Origin: Ignavibacteriaceae bacterium
Lineage (GTDB): Bacteria; Bacteroidota; Ignavibacteria; Ignavibacteriales; Ignavibacteriaceae
Reading direction: 5' to 3'
DNA: 39,021 nt
NCBI GenBank assembly: GCA_031292455.1
Contig: JARLHC010000114.1
Span: 1-39,021, forward strand
Of the stretch, positions 26,512-34,491 are shown piece by piece (position 1 is the first letter of the stretch; every line of letters begins with the position of its first letter). The position numbers were made by a program, and so were the translations under genes. The notes below the pieces were generated by a model. That model saw only the letters and a list, made by a program, of their open reading frames with translations. It did no database searches and had not been told where the DNA came from.

Positions 26512-28277
26512 AGATAACTGTTGGACTCGGCAGCTGCGGTATAGCTGCAGGCGCCGGAAAGGTATTCGATGAAATTGTCAGAATAAAAGAAGCAGACAAT
26601 CTTAAGTTTGATCTGGCTAAGACAAGCTGTATCGGTATGTGCTTCCGCGAACCTCTTGTTGAAATTAAAGATGAAACCGGCTCTTATCTTTATGGTGATG
26701 TTGACGTTAAAAAAATCGATGAGATTATCGAAAAACATATCGTCAACTTCTCTCCCATAAAAGAATATATCGTAAAGTCTGATCAGTTCGATACTCCTTA
26801 TAAAGAATACTTCGATGCGCAGGTTAAGATCACTCTCCGTAACTGCGGTAATATCGATCCTGAACATATTACGGAATATGAAAACAGGCAGGGTTATAAG
26901 GCTATCCGTAAAATAACCTCTGAAAAGACTCCCCCCGAAGATGTTATTAAATCAGTTCTTGACTCTGGTATCAGGGGAAGAGGAGGAGCAGGTTTTTCTA
27001 CTGGAATGAAATGGAACTTTGCCCGTAACTCCAAATCAGATGAAAAATATGTTGTGTGCAATGCTGATGAGGGAGACCCCGGCGCATTTATGGACCGCTC
27101 TGTTCTCGAAGGCGATCCTCATTCCGTGTTAGAAGGAATGATTATCTGCGCTTATGCTATAGGGGCTACTCATGGATATATCTATTGCCGTGCAGAATAT
27201 CCCCTCGCTGTTAAAAGATTAAACCTTGCTATTAACCAGGCTAGAGAAAAAAAATATCTAGGCAATAACCTCTTCGGTATCGAGGGGTTTAATTTTGATA
27301 TTATTGTTAAAGAAGGAGCAGGAGCTTTCGTCTGTGGTGAGGAAACTGCTCTTATGGCTTCTATAGAAGGTCAGCGTGGTATGCCGCGTAAACGCCCTCC
27401 GTTCCCCGCAGTTAAAGGTCTATGGAAAAAACCAACTAATATCAATAACGTTGAAACTTATGCTAATATCCCATGGATTATACTAAACGGTCCCGCCGCT
27501 TACTCTCAGTATGGCAAGGAAAAAAACCGCGGGACAAAAGTATTTGCCCTGACAGGTAAAATTAAAAATGGCGGCTTGGTTGAAGTCCCTATGGGCATCA
27601 CAATTCGCGATATTATCTATAAGCTCGGCGGCGGTATTATTAATGATAAAAAGTTTAAAGCAGTTCAGCTGGGCGGCCCCTCTGGCGGCTGTATTCCTGA
27701 ATACTTGGCTGATACTTCTATCGATTATGAATCTGTTACTGCTACTGGCGCTATTATGGGCTCCGGTGGTATGGTTGTTATGGATGAAACTACCTGTATG
27801 GTCGATGTTGCAAGGTTCTTTCTCGATTTCACACAGAAAGAATCTTGTGGTAAATGTACTTTCTGCCGTATCGGTACTAAACGAATGCTCGAAATTCTGA
27901 CTCGGATTACTCAGGGAGAAGGGAAGGAAGAGGATATCCCCGCTCTTGAAGAATTAGCTCAGCAGATTAAGGATGCTACATTGTGCGGATTGGGTAATTC
28001 TGCCCCTAACCCGGTTCTTACTACATTAAAATATTTCCGTAATGAGTATGAAGCCCATATACGCGATAAGAAATGTCCCTCGCTGTATTGTAAGAAACTC
28101 CTTACCTATGAAGTTATACCTGATAAATGTACTGGTTGCGTTGTCTGCAAAAGAGGATGCCCGGTCGGAGCAATTGATGGTGATAAAAAAATCGTACACT
28201 TTATCCATCAGGAGTTGTGCACTAAATGCGGCGATTGTTACTCTAAATGCAAGTTTGATGCTATTAAAATCTCTTAA
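26499..28277 (+). CDS. NuoF-like flavin/iron-sulfur subunit with thioredoxin-like and 2x[4Fe-4S] extensions
   Basis: The 592-residue protein has four parts. Residues 1-85 are a thioredoxin-like domain with TSCIGMC. Residues of about 130-430 bind FMN and NADH (GIRGRGGAGFSTGMKWNFA near 158-175; ADEGDPGAFMDR at 189-200; GAFVCGEETAL at 275-285). The N3-type [4Fe-4S] site is Cys450, Cys453, Cys456 and Cys496. A ferredoxin tail binds two [4Fe-4S] clusters (CTGCVVCKRGCP from 544; CTKCGDCYSKC from 574). This layout is that of HydB/HndC subunits of electron-bifurcating enzymes, not of plain complex I NuoF, which lacks both extensions. The N-terminal domain shows only three Cys (13, 44, 48), so its [2Fe-2S] cluster may be absent. 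It should oxidise or reduce NADH in the cytosol. Confidence 0.93.
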   Translation: MESIKITVGLGSCGIAAGAGKVFDEIVRIKEADNLKFDLAKTSCIGMCFREPLVEIKDETGSYLYGDVDVKKIDEIIEKHIVNFSPIKEYIVKSDQFDTPYKEYFDAQVKITLRNCGNIDPEHITEYENRQGYKAIRKITSEKTPPEDVIKSVLDSGIRGRGGAGFSTGMKWNFARNSKSDEKYVVCNADEGDPGAFMDRSVLEGDPHSVLEGMIICAYAIGATHGYIYCRAEYPLAVKRLNLAINQAREKKYLGNNLFGIEGFNFDIIVKEGAGAFVCGEETALMASIEGQRGMPRKRPPFPAVKGLWKKPTNINNVETYANIPWIILNGPAAYSQYGKEKNRGTKVFALTGKIKNGGLVEVPMGITIRDIIYKLGGGIINDKKFKAVQLGGPSGGCIPEYLADTSIDYESVTATGAIMGSGGMVVMDETTCMVDVARFFLDFTQKESCGKCTFCRIGTKRMLEILTRITQGEGKEEDIPALEELAQQIKDATLCGLGNSAPNPVLTTLKYFRNEYEAHIRDKKCPSLYCKKLLTYEVIPDKCTGCVVCKRGCPVGAIDGDKKIVHFIHQELCTKCGDCYSKCKFDAIKIS

Positions 28278-28298
28278 TTATTAATACAGATTTATTTC

Positions 28299-31200
28299 AT
28301 GGAAATGCTTAATACAATCCTGAATGATAAAATAGTTCAGGCCCATAAAGGGGAATCAATCCTTGATTTAGCAAAACGCTTAAATATCCATATCCCGACT
28401 CTTTGTAATGATAACAGGCTCGAACCTTTCTCCTCTTGCTATTTATGTGTTGTAGAAATTGTCGGTATGAAATCTCTTCAGCCTGCTTGCTCTACCAAAG
28501 TTAGCGAGGGTATGAAAATATATACTAATAATGATAGAGTCAGGAAATCACGTAAAACCGCTCTCGAACTTCTTTTAAGTAATCATTATGCCGATTGCAC
28601 TGCGCCTTGTCGCCAAACCTGCCCCGCAGGCGTAGATGTGCAGGGATATGTTTCCCTTATTAATAAAGGTCTGTATCAGGAAGCTGTAGCCCTTATTAAA
28701 GAAGTTAATCCCTTGCCCGCTATCTGTGGAAGAGTATGCGTCCGCCCCTGCGAAGCTGCTTGCAGAAGAAATTTATTGGAAGAAACAGGCGTCGGGATCG
28801 ATTACCTTAAACGTTATGCCTCTGATTTCGACCTCGCTTCTCAATCTCCCTGGAAACCGGAATTGAAACCTAAGATAGGGAAGAAGACTGCCATCATTGG
28901 CGCTGGTCCGGCTGGACTTACCGCAGCTTATTATTTGGCTGTCGAAGGAATTGATGCAGAGATCTTTGAAGCAGCTCCTAATCCGGGCGGTATGCTTCGG
29001 TATGGTATCCCGCCTTACCGCTTACCTAATGAAATAATCGATCAGGAAGTTAAAAATATAACCGCCCTTGGCGTTAAGATACATTATAATAAAAAGCTTG
29101 GCTCCAATTTCAGTTATAAGGAGATAAAACAAAAATTCGATGCCTGTATTCTGACTATCGGCTCACAGATAGGCACCGGCATCGGCTGTGATAATGATAA
29201 GGCAGAAAATGTCCTCTCGGGAATTGACTTTCTGAGAAATATGGAAATGACAGGTCAGCATTATGACTTCTCCGGCAAAAAAGTGGGGGTTATCGGCGGC
29301 GGTAATACCGCTATGGATTGCTGCAGGACTGCTATGCGCTGCAATGCTGAAAAAGTATATGTCATTTACCGCAGAACTGAAAAAGAAATGCCCGCTAATC
29401 CTATTGAAATTCATGAATCAAAACTCGAAGGTATTGAATATCTCTTCCTTACTGCTCCCGCTAAAGTTAATATGGACCAATCCGGTAAATTAAAATCTCT
29501 CTCCTGCGTAAAAATGGAATTGGGCGAACCAGATGCCTCTGGAAGAAGAAGACCGGTTAAAATCGAAGGGTCGGAATTTGACATTGATCTCGATTTTATC
29601 CTCGCCGCCATCGGACAGAAAACTAATGTCGAATTTCTTGATGACTTGAATAATAACCTTGATGAGAAACTGGCCCTTACTAAATGGGGCGATATCAATG
29701 CGGATAAAAAAACATTACAGACTTCAGTTAAAAATATTTTTGCCGCAGGGGATGCTGTAACCGGTCCCGCTACTCTTATTGAAGCAATTGCCCAGGGTAG
29801 AATTGCAGCTAAAAGCTGCTCTCAATATCTTACCGGGCTTCCTGTCTCTGGTATTCCATTCGAATTTATCAGCAAAAAAGATAATTTCGAAAAACAAAAG
29901 AAACAGGATTATATAGATGTTTATTCATCTCAGATTAAGGAGGAAATGTCCACCCTTGATCCGCCCAAAAGAAAGAATTTCAATGAAGTTGAATTAGGGT
30001 ATTCTCAAGAACAGGCTTATAATGAATCAGCACGGTGCCTTGAATGCGGCTGTACCGAATATTACGTTTGCGATCTTAAAAAATATTCTACTGAGTATGG
30101 TGCCGTGCAGACTAAATATGGCGGCGATTATAAAAAATTCAGGGTCGATTTCTCCCACCCCTTTATCGAGATCGATAACAATAAGTGTATACTCTGTTCC
30201 CGCTGCGTTAGAATATGCAGCCAGGTCGTTAAAGCTGATGCACTTGGTCTGGTTAACAGGGGCTTCGAAACTTATGTCGCTCCCAGCGGTAAGGAATCTC
30301 TCACCGCTACTGATTGTGAATCATGCGGACTCTGTATATCCACCTGCCCCACTGGTGCCATCACTGAAAACGTATTGTTTAAACCCGGTCCCGTCAGGAC
30401 GGATACTTTCCAGACAATCTGCAACTACTGCTCTGTCGGATGTGAACTTACCATCCACCATAAAAGCGGCTTTGTTATGAAAGTCACTGGCAGCAGCGGT
30501 TTGGTTAATGCTGATTCTAATATCTGCCGGCTGGCAAAGTTCGGATATAACTACCTTAACGATAGATCAAGATTAACAGCTCCATTGTTAAAAGTTAATG
30601 GGAAGTTTGAAGAAATTACTTTCGATAAAGCTAATCAGATCATAGCTTCCAAAATAAAATCTGTCAACCCTGATGAAAATGCCTTCTACGCAGGAGCACG
30701 ACTAACAAATGAAGAGCTCTACCTTGTACAGAAACTTTCACGGGAATATGCAAATACTAATAATATCTCAAGCTTCCATTATGAGGATAGGGGAGATGGC
30801 TACTTCTATAATTCTACGGCTAACCTTCCGCTCGGAAATTTGTATAACGTCAATAAGATTTACCTTATAGGATCAGAAATAAATTATGAGAATGCTGTAG
30901 CCGGATATATGATTAACAATGCCGGCTTCCTTAATAACTCTTCTCTTACAGTGATTACTGATAACAATCAGAACCGTATGATCGGCAAAGCAGATTCTGT
31001 TCTTAAAGTGGACTCGTATTATTATTTTATAAAAGCTGTTAATTATTACCTGCTTAATAATAACCTTCATAATGCTTTGTTCATTAAAGATAATGTTTCT
31101 GATTTCGATAATTACATCCGCAGTATAATATCCACCGATTATAATTTGCTCCTTGCTAAAGCCGGTGTTACTGATGAGCAGGTCTCTTCATTTGCAAATG

Positions 31201-31931
31201 AATTTAATGAAGAGATTAGCAGCGTAATTGTCTTCTCTGAAAAACATCTCTCGGCTAATGCCTCTAAGGAAATATTTAACCTCGCTCTGATTACGGGCAA
31301 GCTCGGAAAATCAAACTGTGGAATAATCTCCTTGAAAGAGAAGAATAACTCGCAGGGACTTATTGATATGGGCATTTCCCCCAATCTGAAATTTGGCGGA
31401 ATATTAAACGGTACACTGGATCAAAATCATTCCGGTAGTAATATAAAAAACCTCTTTATATTCGGTGAGGATCCTGTTGGATGTTCTGATAATAAACACG
31501 AAATTACCGGTATGATAAATAATGCTTCCTTTAAAGTAGTTAGTGATTATTTCATTACAGAAACTGCTGAACTTGCTGATCTGATTCTCCCTGCCTCTCT
31601 TCCTTTTGAATCAGGAGGTACTTTCGCCAATACACAGAAATACATACTCAGCTTCGAATCCGGAATGAATTCAAAGGTCGCAATAAATACCTGTCAGCAG
31701 TTAACTGCCCTAATGTCCTTGCTCGGAGAAAAAATATCTTTCCCCTCAATTCAGGATATTACATTTGCTTTGGCCTCAGATCTTCAGAAATTAGAAACCC
31801 CTACCCCCGATAAGAAATATAAATTCAATGTCACCAACAATGATAACTTCAACCGCAAATATGACTATGGGTGCGACTATATAGTTAAACGTTTTGAAAA
31901 GGACTTCCTTAAAGCATTCGATAATAATTAA
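28299..31931 (+). CDS. NuoG/FdhA-like and GltD-like hybrid iron-sulfur flavoprotein
   Basis: This 1210-residue protein fuses several redox modules: an N-terminal [2Fe-2S] ferredoxin (Cys36, 47, 50, 64); a Cys-rich GltD-type domain (Cys100, 104, 108, then Cys143, 147, 151, 155); an FAD/NADPH oxidoreductase (GAGPAG 201-206; GGGNTA 333-338; Arg358-Arg359 suited to NADPH; AAGDAVTGP 482-490); an extra Cys group (580, 583, 585, 591); two [4Fe-4S] sites (630-640 and 673-683); an FdhA-type [4Fe-4S] site (Cys708, 711, 715, 743); and a molybdopterin-enzyme-like C-terminal half. The FdhA catalytic Cys or Sec and its neighbouring His are replaced after TNNISSFHYEDRG (about 820-831), and no terminal cofactor-binding domain remains. 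It probably transfers electrons only, linking NADPH to the NuoEF-like pair. The start follows the previous stop by 21 nt. Confidence 0.85.
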   Translation: MEMLNTILNDKIVQAHKGESILDLAKRLNIHIPTLCNDNRLEPFSSCYLCVVEIVGMKSLQPACSTKVSEGMKIYTNNDRVRKSRKTALELLLSNHYADCTAPCRQTCPAGVDVQGYVSLINKGLYQEAVALIKEVNPLPAICGRVCVRPCEAACRRNLLEETGVGIDYLKRYASDFDLASQSPWKPELKPKIGKKTAIIGAGPAGLTAAYYLAVEGIDAEIFEAAPNPGGMLRYGIPPYRLPNEIIDQEVKNITALGVKIHYNKKLGSNFSYKEIKQKFDACILTIGSQIGTGIGCDNDKAENVLSGIDFLRNMEMTGQHYDFSGKKVGVIGGGNTAMDCCRTAMRCNAEKVYVIYRRTEKEMPANPIEIHESKLEGIEYLFLTAPAKVNMDQSGKLKSLSCVKMELGEPDASGRRRPVKIEGSEFDIDLDFILAAIGQKTNVEFLDDLNNNLDEKLALTKWGDINADKKTLQTSVKNIFAAGDAVTGPATLIEAIAQGRIAAKSCSQYLTGLPVSGIPFEFISKKDNFEKQKKQDYIDVYSSQIKEEMSTLDPPKRKNFNEVELGYSQEQAYNESARCLECGCTEYYVCDLKKYSTEYGAVQTKYGGDYKKFRVDFSHPFIEIDNNKCILCSRCVRICSQVVKADALGLVNRGFETYVAPSGKESLTATDCESCGLCISTCPTGAITENVLFKPGPVRTDTFQTICNYCSVGCELTIHHKSGFVMKVTGSSGLVNADSNICRLAKFGYNYLNDRSRLTAPLLKVNGKFEEITFDKANQIIASKIKSVNPDENAFYAGARLTNEELYLVQKLSREYANTNNISSFHYEDRGDGYFYNSTANLPLGNLYNVNKIYLIGSEINYENAVAGYMINNAGFLNNSSLTVITDNNQNRMIGKADSVLKVDSYYYFIKAVNYYLLNNNLHNALFIKDNVSDFDNYIRSIISTDYNLLLAKAGVTDEQVSSFANEFNEEISSVIVFSEKHLSANASKEIFNLALITGKLGKSNCGIISLKEKNNSQGLIDMGISPNLKFGGILNGTLDQNHSGSNIKNLFIFGEDPVGCSDNKHEITGMINNASFKVVSDYFITETAELADLILPASLPFESGGTFANTQKYILSFESGMNSKVAINTCQQLTALMSLLGEKISFPSIQDITFALASDLQKLETPTPDKKYKFNVTNNDNFNRKYDYGCDYIVKRFEKDFLKAFDNN

Positions 31932-31951
31932 TAATTATTAAGGGTATAAAT

Positions 31952-32404
31952 ATGAAACTATTTGCTTCAGTAGATGATATTCTTGATTTTGCTATTAAGA
32001 ATGAACAGGATGCGGTCGATTTTTATACTAAATATTCTGTACTCGTTAAAGGTGAAATCAAAAATGTCTTTCTGGAGTTCGCTCAGGAAGAGATCAAACA
32101 TAAAGCCCGCCTCACAAAAATTAAGGAGGAAAAGATGTTTGAATTTACTCAGGAGAAGATCAATAGTCTTAACCTTACTGACTATACTACCTCTGCAAAT
32201 TTCTCCATTGATATGGACTACCAGGATGCCCTTATGCTCGCTATGCTTAAAGAAAAAGCAGCATTTAAACTCTATATCAATTTAGCCCAGAAGACGGATG
32301 TTCCTTTCCTTAAACAAGTCTTCCTCTCTCTCGCTCAGGAAGAATCTAAACATAAACTCCGCTTTGAACTGGAATACGACGAATTTATATTAAAGGAAAA
32401 TTAA
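31952..32404 (+). CDS. Ferritin-like (rubrerythrin-type) diiron protein
   Basis: The 150-residue protein is a four-helix ferritin-like domain with duplicated ExxH motifs: EEIKH (Glu47, His50) and EESKH (Glu131, His134), plus Glu18 in NEQDAV and Glu101 in KEKAAF. This is the carboxylate set of a rubrerythrin-like diiron site. There is no rubredoxin domain and no CxxC pair, so electrons must come from a partner. Family members reduce peroxide or act in iron handling. It follows the hybrid oxidoreductase by 20 nt with AAGGGT upstream of the ATG and is the last gene of the operon. I infer protection of the iron-sulfur complex from oxygen or peroxide, with the complex as possible electron donor; the sequence does not show this directly. 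Confidence 0.85.
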   Translation: MKLFASVDDILDFAIKNEQDAVDFYTKYSVLVKGEIKNVFLEFAQEEIKHKARLTKIKEEKMFEFTQEKINSLNLTDYTTSANFSIDMDYQDALMLAMLKEKAAFKLYINLAQKTDVPFLKQVFLSLAQEESKHKLRFELEYDEFILKEN

Positions 32405-32433
32405 AAGGGGATATTGGTTCGTAGAAAAGGGGA

Positions 32434-32519
32434 AGAGGCTGTTAACTGTAATTTGAACTTGTGTGGGGATGGGAATTTAGTTCCTTTAATTCAAATTTCA
32501 GCTTTTTGTAACAGCCTCT
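32434..32519. repeat. 86-bp interrupted inverted repeat (MITE-like or bidirectional terminator)
   Basis: Perfect 11-bp outer arms AGAGGCTGTTA (32434-32444) and TAACAGCCTCT (32509-32519) enclose perfect 8-bp inner arms AATTTGAA (32450-32457) and TTCAAATT (32490-32497). Between them CTG pairs with CAG, with one mismatch and a 7-nt bulge (CTTTTTG) on the right, and a small GGAA/TTCC hairpin forms near the tip. It sits between convergent genes and could end transcription both ways. The outer sequence, read from the right as AGAGGCTGTTACAAAAAG, resembles terminal repeats of small insertion-derived elements, so a non-autonomous element is possible. No transposase is present. Confidence 0.6.
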
Positions 32520-32526
32520 AATTGGT

Positions 32527-32739
32527 TTAATAATATAAGCTTTGTACCTTTATAATCGCAGCGTCTGAGTCATGCTCCTTTACAAAGCTGAAAAAATCAT
32601 TATTATAATATTCCTGATGTGAACTTTCAAATTCCTTTAACAGTTCCTTGAGCTTTGGAGTATCAAGCTTGCTCTTAAAGAAATTCTCCTCTTCTTTATC
32701 ATCATATATCCTGTAATAATATTTTGCCGCACCTTCCAT
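32527..32739 (-). CDS. Small hypothetical protein at the end of the etf-acd operon
   Basis: I do not recognise this 70-residue acidic, Lys/Glu/Tyr-rich cytosolic protein. It starts 22 nt after the acyl-CoA dehydrogenase stop and has AGGTG 5 nt before its ATG, which supports expression as the fourth gene of the operon. The middle (about 18-40) is predicted helical and strongly charged; the C terminus ends VKEHDSDAAIIKVQSLYY. No Cys, membrane segment or nucleotide motif is visible. Co-transcription suggests a role with the Etf or acyl-CoA dehydrogenase complex, but this is guilt by association only. It ends 8 nt from the inverted-repeat element at 32434-32519. Confidence 0.65.
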   Translation of the reverse strand: MEGAAKYYYRIYDDKEEENFFKSKLDTPKLKELLKEFESSHQEYYNNDFFSFVKEHDSDAAIIKVQSLYY

Positions 32740-32761
32740 TTTACACCTATATATATAAGAT

Positions 32762-34483
32762 TTAAATTAAGATTTCGTCTGCATGCAGAATGTCTGAAAA
32801 GTTCTCATTCTTTATTGATTCAAAATTCTTCTTTGCATTGGCTAAAGAGTTAAGGATGTACCTGTTTGCCGTATATATTTTCTTGGGTTCTATCTCCGCT
32901 TCATTCAAAAGCAGGTAACCTACATACAAATAACTGTACAGGTCAACAAGGTCTTTTCCCGCTACATCCTGGAATGTAGCATCCTTTTTGTCCATTACAT
33001 ACTTTAAGGCCTCTTTGTATATCTCCCTTATTTCCTTAAGGAATCCTGCAAGCCTGTTTAACCCTCCCTTATATTCTCTCCTCTCTCTTTCGTCAAAATA
33101 CTCTGCCAGTATATCATTAATTACTCCGCCCGATGCTGCCACTATCTGCATCTGCGATGTTCCTTCGTATATGTTCGTTATCCTTGCATCCCGCGACAGT
33201 CTTTCTACATTGAATTCCTTCATGTATCCTGTGCCGCCGTGTATCTGTATCGCATCATGGGTTATTTTATTGGCCGATTCCGCCAGTATGTATTTTGTCA
33301 TTGGGGTCAGCAGGTTCGCTACCTTAATCTCATATTTAAGTTTTTGCGTTTCCTCTGAAAATGGTTTCCCTTCCGATTTAAGCTTCTCAATTAGTTCTTC
33401 AAGCTTCTCTTTCCTGTCAATTGTTAACGCAGTCGCGTAGAATAAGGATCGGTTGCTGTCAATCTTCTCCTTCATGTCAATCAGCATATTTGTAACAACT
33501 GGAATGTTATATATCGCTTTCCCAAACTGCTCCCTTTCCTTTGCATATTTAAGTGCTTCATAATATGCCGCCTGTGAAATTCCAAGTGCCTGTGCAGATA
33601 CTCCCATTCTCGCTCTGTACATAAGATCCAGTACATACTTAATCAAACCGAATTTCCTTTGCCCTACTAACTGTGCGGGTGTGTCGTTAAACTGAAGCTC
33701 GCATGTTGGCGATCCATGTATGCCAAGCTTGTTCTCTATACGCCTTACCTTTACTGTGCTGTCACCGTAACATGCAAACAGACTCAGTCCTCGTCCGTCT
33801 TTTGTTCCCGCTTCCGATCTTGCCATTACAAGCAGTACTTCTCCGTTACCATTTGTTATAAATCTTTTACATCCCTTTAAGAACCACTTTCCGTCTGAAT
33901 CCTGGTATGCCTGAAGTTTAACTGCCTGCAGATCACTCCCCGCATCCGGCTCCGTCAGTGCCATCGCACCGGTCACTTCCCCCGTACAGAATTTGGGAAG
34001 GAATTCCTGCCTCTGGCTCTCATTGCCGAATTTTCTTATAGTGTCTCCTATATCCTGAAGCCCGAATATGTTCATCAGCGATGCGTCTGCGCGCGAAAGT
34101 ATCTCTATTGCCATCACGTACATTGTAAATGGGAAATTAAGACCGCCGTATTTACGCGGAAATATCATTCCCATCAGATCTGCCTGTGATAGCTGCTTTA
34201 AATTTTCTTCTGTCCCTTTTGCATAATGGACTTTCCCGTCTATTAAATGCGCTCCCTCCTGGTCAACTTCAGGAGCCCTCGGAGATATAAAATTCCCCGC
34301 TATGTCTCCTACAACTTCTAATACCTTGCGGTAGTTCTCTATTGCATCTTCATAATTTACCGGCGCATAATTAAAATCCTTTGCCTGCGCATAATTATCT
34401 TCGGCTATCTTAACAATATCTTTTAAGTCAAGATTATTAAATTGAAATTGAATATCACTGTTATCAACAAAAAAATTCGGCAT
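32762..34483 (-). CDS. Acyl-CoA dehydrogenase with C-terminal extension
   Basis: The 573-residue protein has a standard dehydrogenase core preceded by an N-terminal extension (about 60 residues) and followed by about 125 residues beyond the core. Core motifs: MALTEPDAGSDLQAVKL, RFITNGNGEV, KLGIHGSPTCELQF, QIHGGTGYMKEFNVER and NIYEGTSQMQ with the catalytic Glu440. It oxidises an acyl-CoA to the 2-enoyl-CoA and passes electrons to Etf. The extended length resembles dehydrogenases found beside etfAB in anaerobic FCB and Geobacter-type bacteria; the substrate cannot be read. AAGGAA precedes the ATG, and etfA ends 8 nt upstream, so all three form one operon. An electron-bifurcating complex with the adjacent Etf is possible. 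Confidence 0.92.
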   Translation of the reverse strand: MPNFFVDNSDIQFQFNNLDLKDIVKIAEDNYAQAKDFNYAPVNYEDAIENYRKVLEVVGDIAGNFISPRAPEVDQEGAHLIDGKVHYAKGTEENLKQLSQADLMGMIFPRKYGGLNFPFTMYVMAIEILSRADASLMNIFGLQDIGDTIRKFGNESQRQEFLPKFCTGEVTGAMALTEPDAGSDLQAVKLQAYQDSDGKWFLKGCKRFITNGNGEVLLVMARSEAGTKDGRGLSLFACYGDSTVKVRRIENKLGIHGSPTCELQFNDTPAQLVGQRKFGLIKYVLDLMYRARMGVSAQALGISQAAYYEALKYAKEREQFGKAIYNIPVVTNMLIDMKEKIDSNRSLFYATALTIDRKEKLEELIEKLKSEGKPFSEETQKLKYEIKVANLLTPMTKYILAESANKITHDAIQIHGGTGYMKEFNVERLSRDARITNIYEGTSQMQIVAASGGVINDILAEYFDERERREYKGGLNRLAGFLKEIREIYKEALKYVMDKKDATFQDVAGKDLVDLYSYLYVGYLLLNEAEIEPKKIYTANRYILNSLANAKKNFESIKNENFSDILHADEILI

Positions 34484-34491
34484 AATTTCCT

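Noticed and set aside
25948-31931. Reading the three large redox genes as part of respiratory complex I
   Set aside because: No membrane or hydrophilic arm genes (nuoA-D, H-N) flank them; the NuoF-like protein has ferredoxin and thioredoxin extensions absent from complex I NuoF, and the NuoG-like partner is fused to a GltD-type module.
30418-31931. Formate dehydrogenase activity of the hybrid protein
   Set aside because: The metal-binding Cys/Sec and the following His are missing, and the terminal molybdopterin-binding domain is absent.
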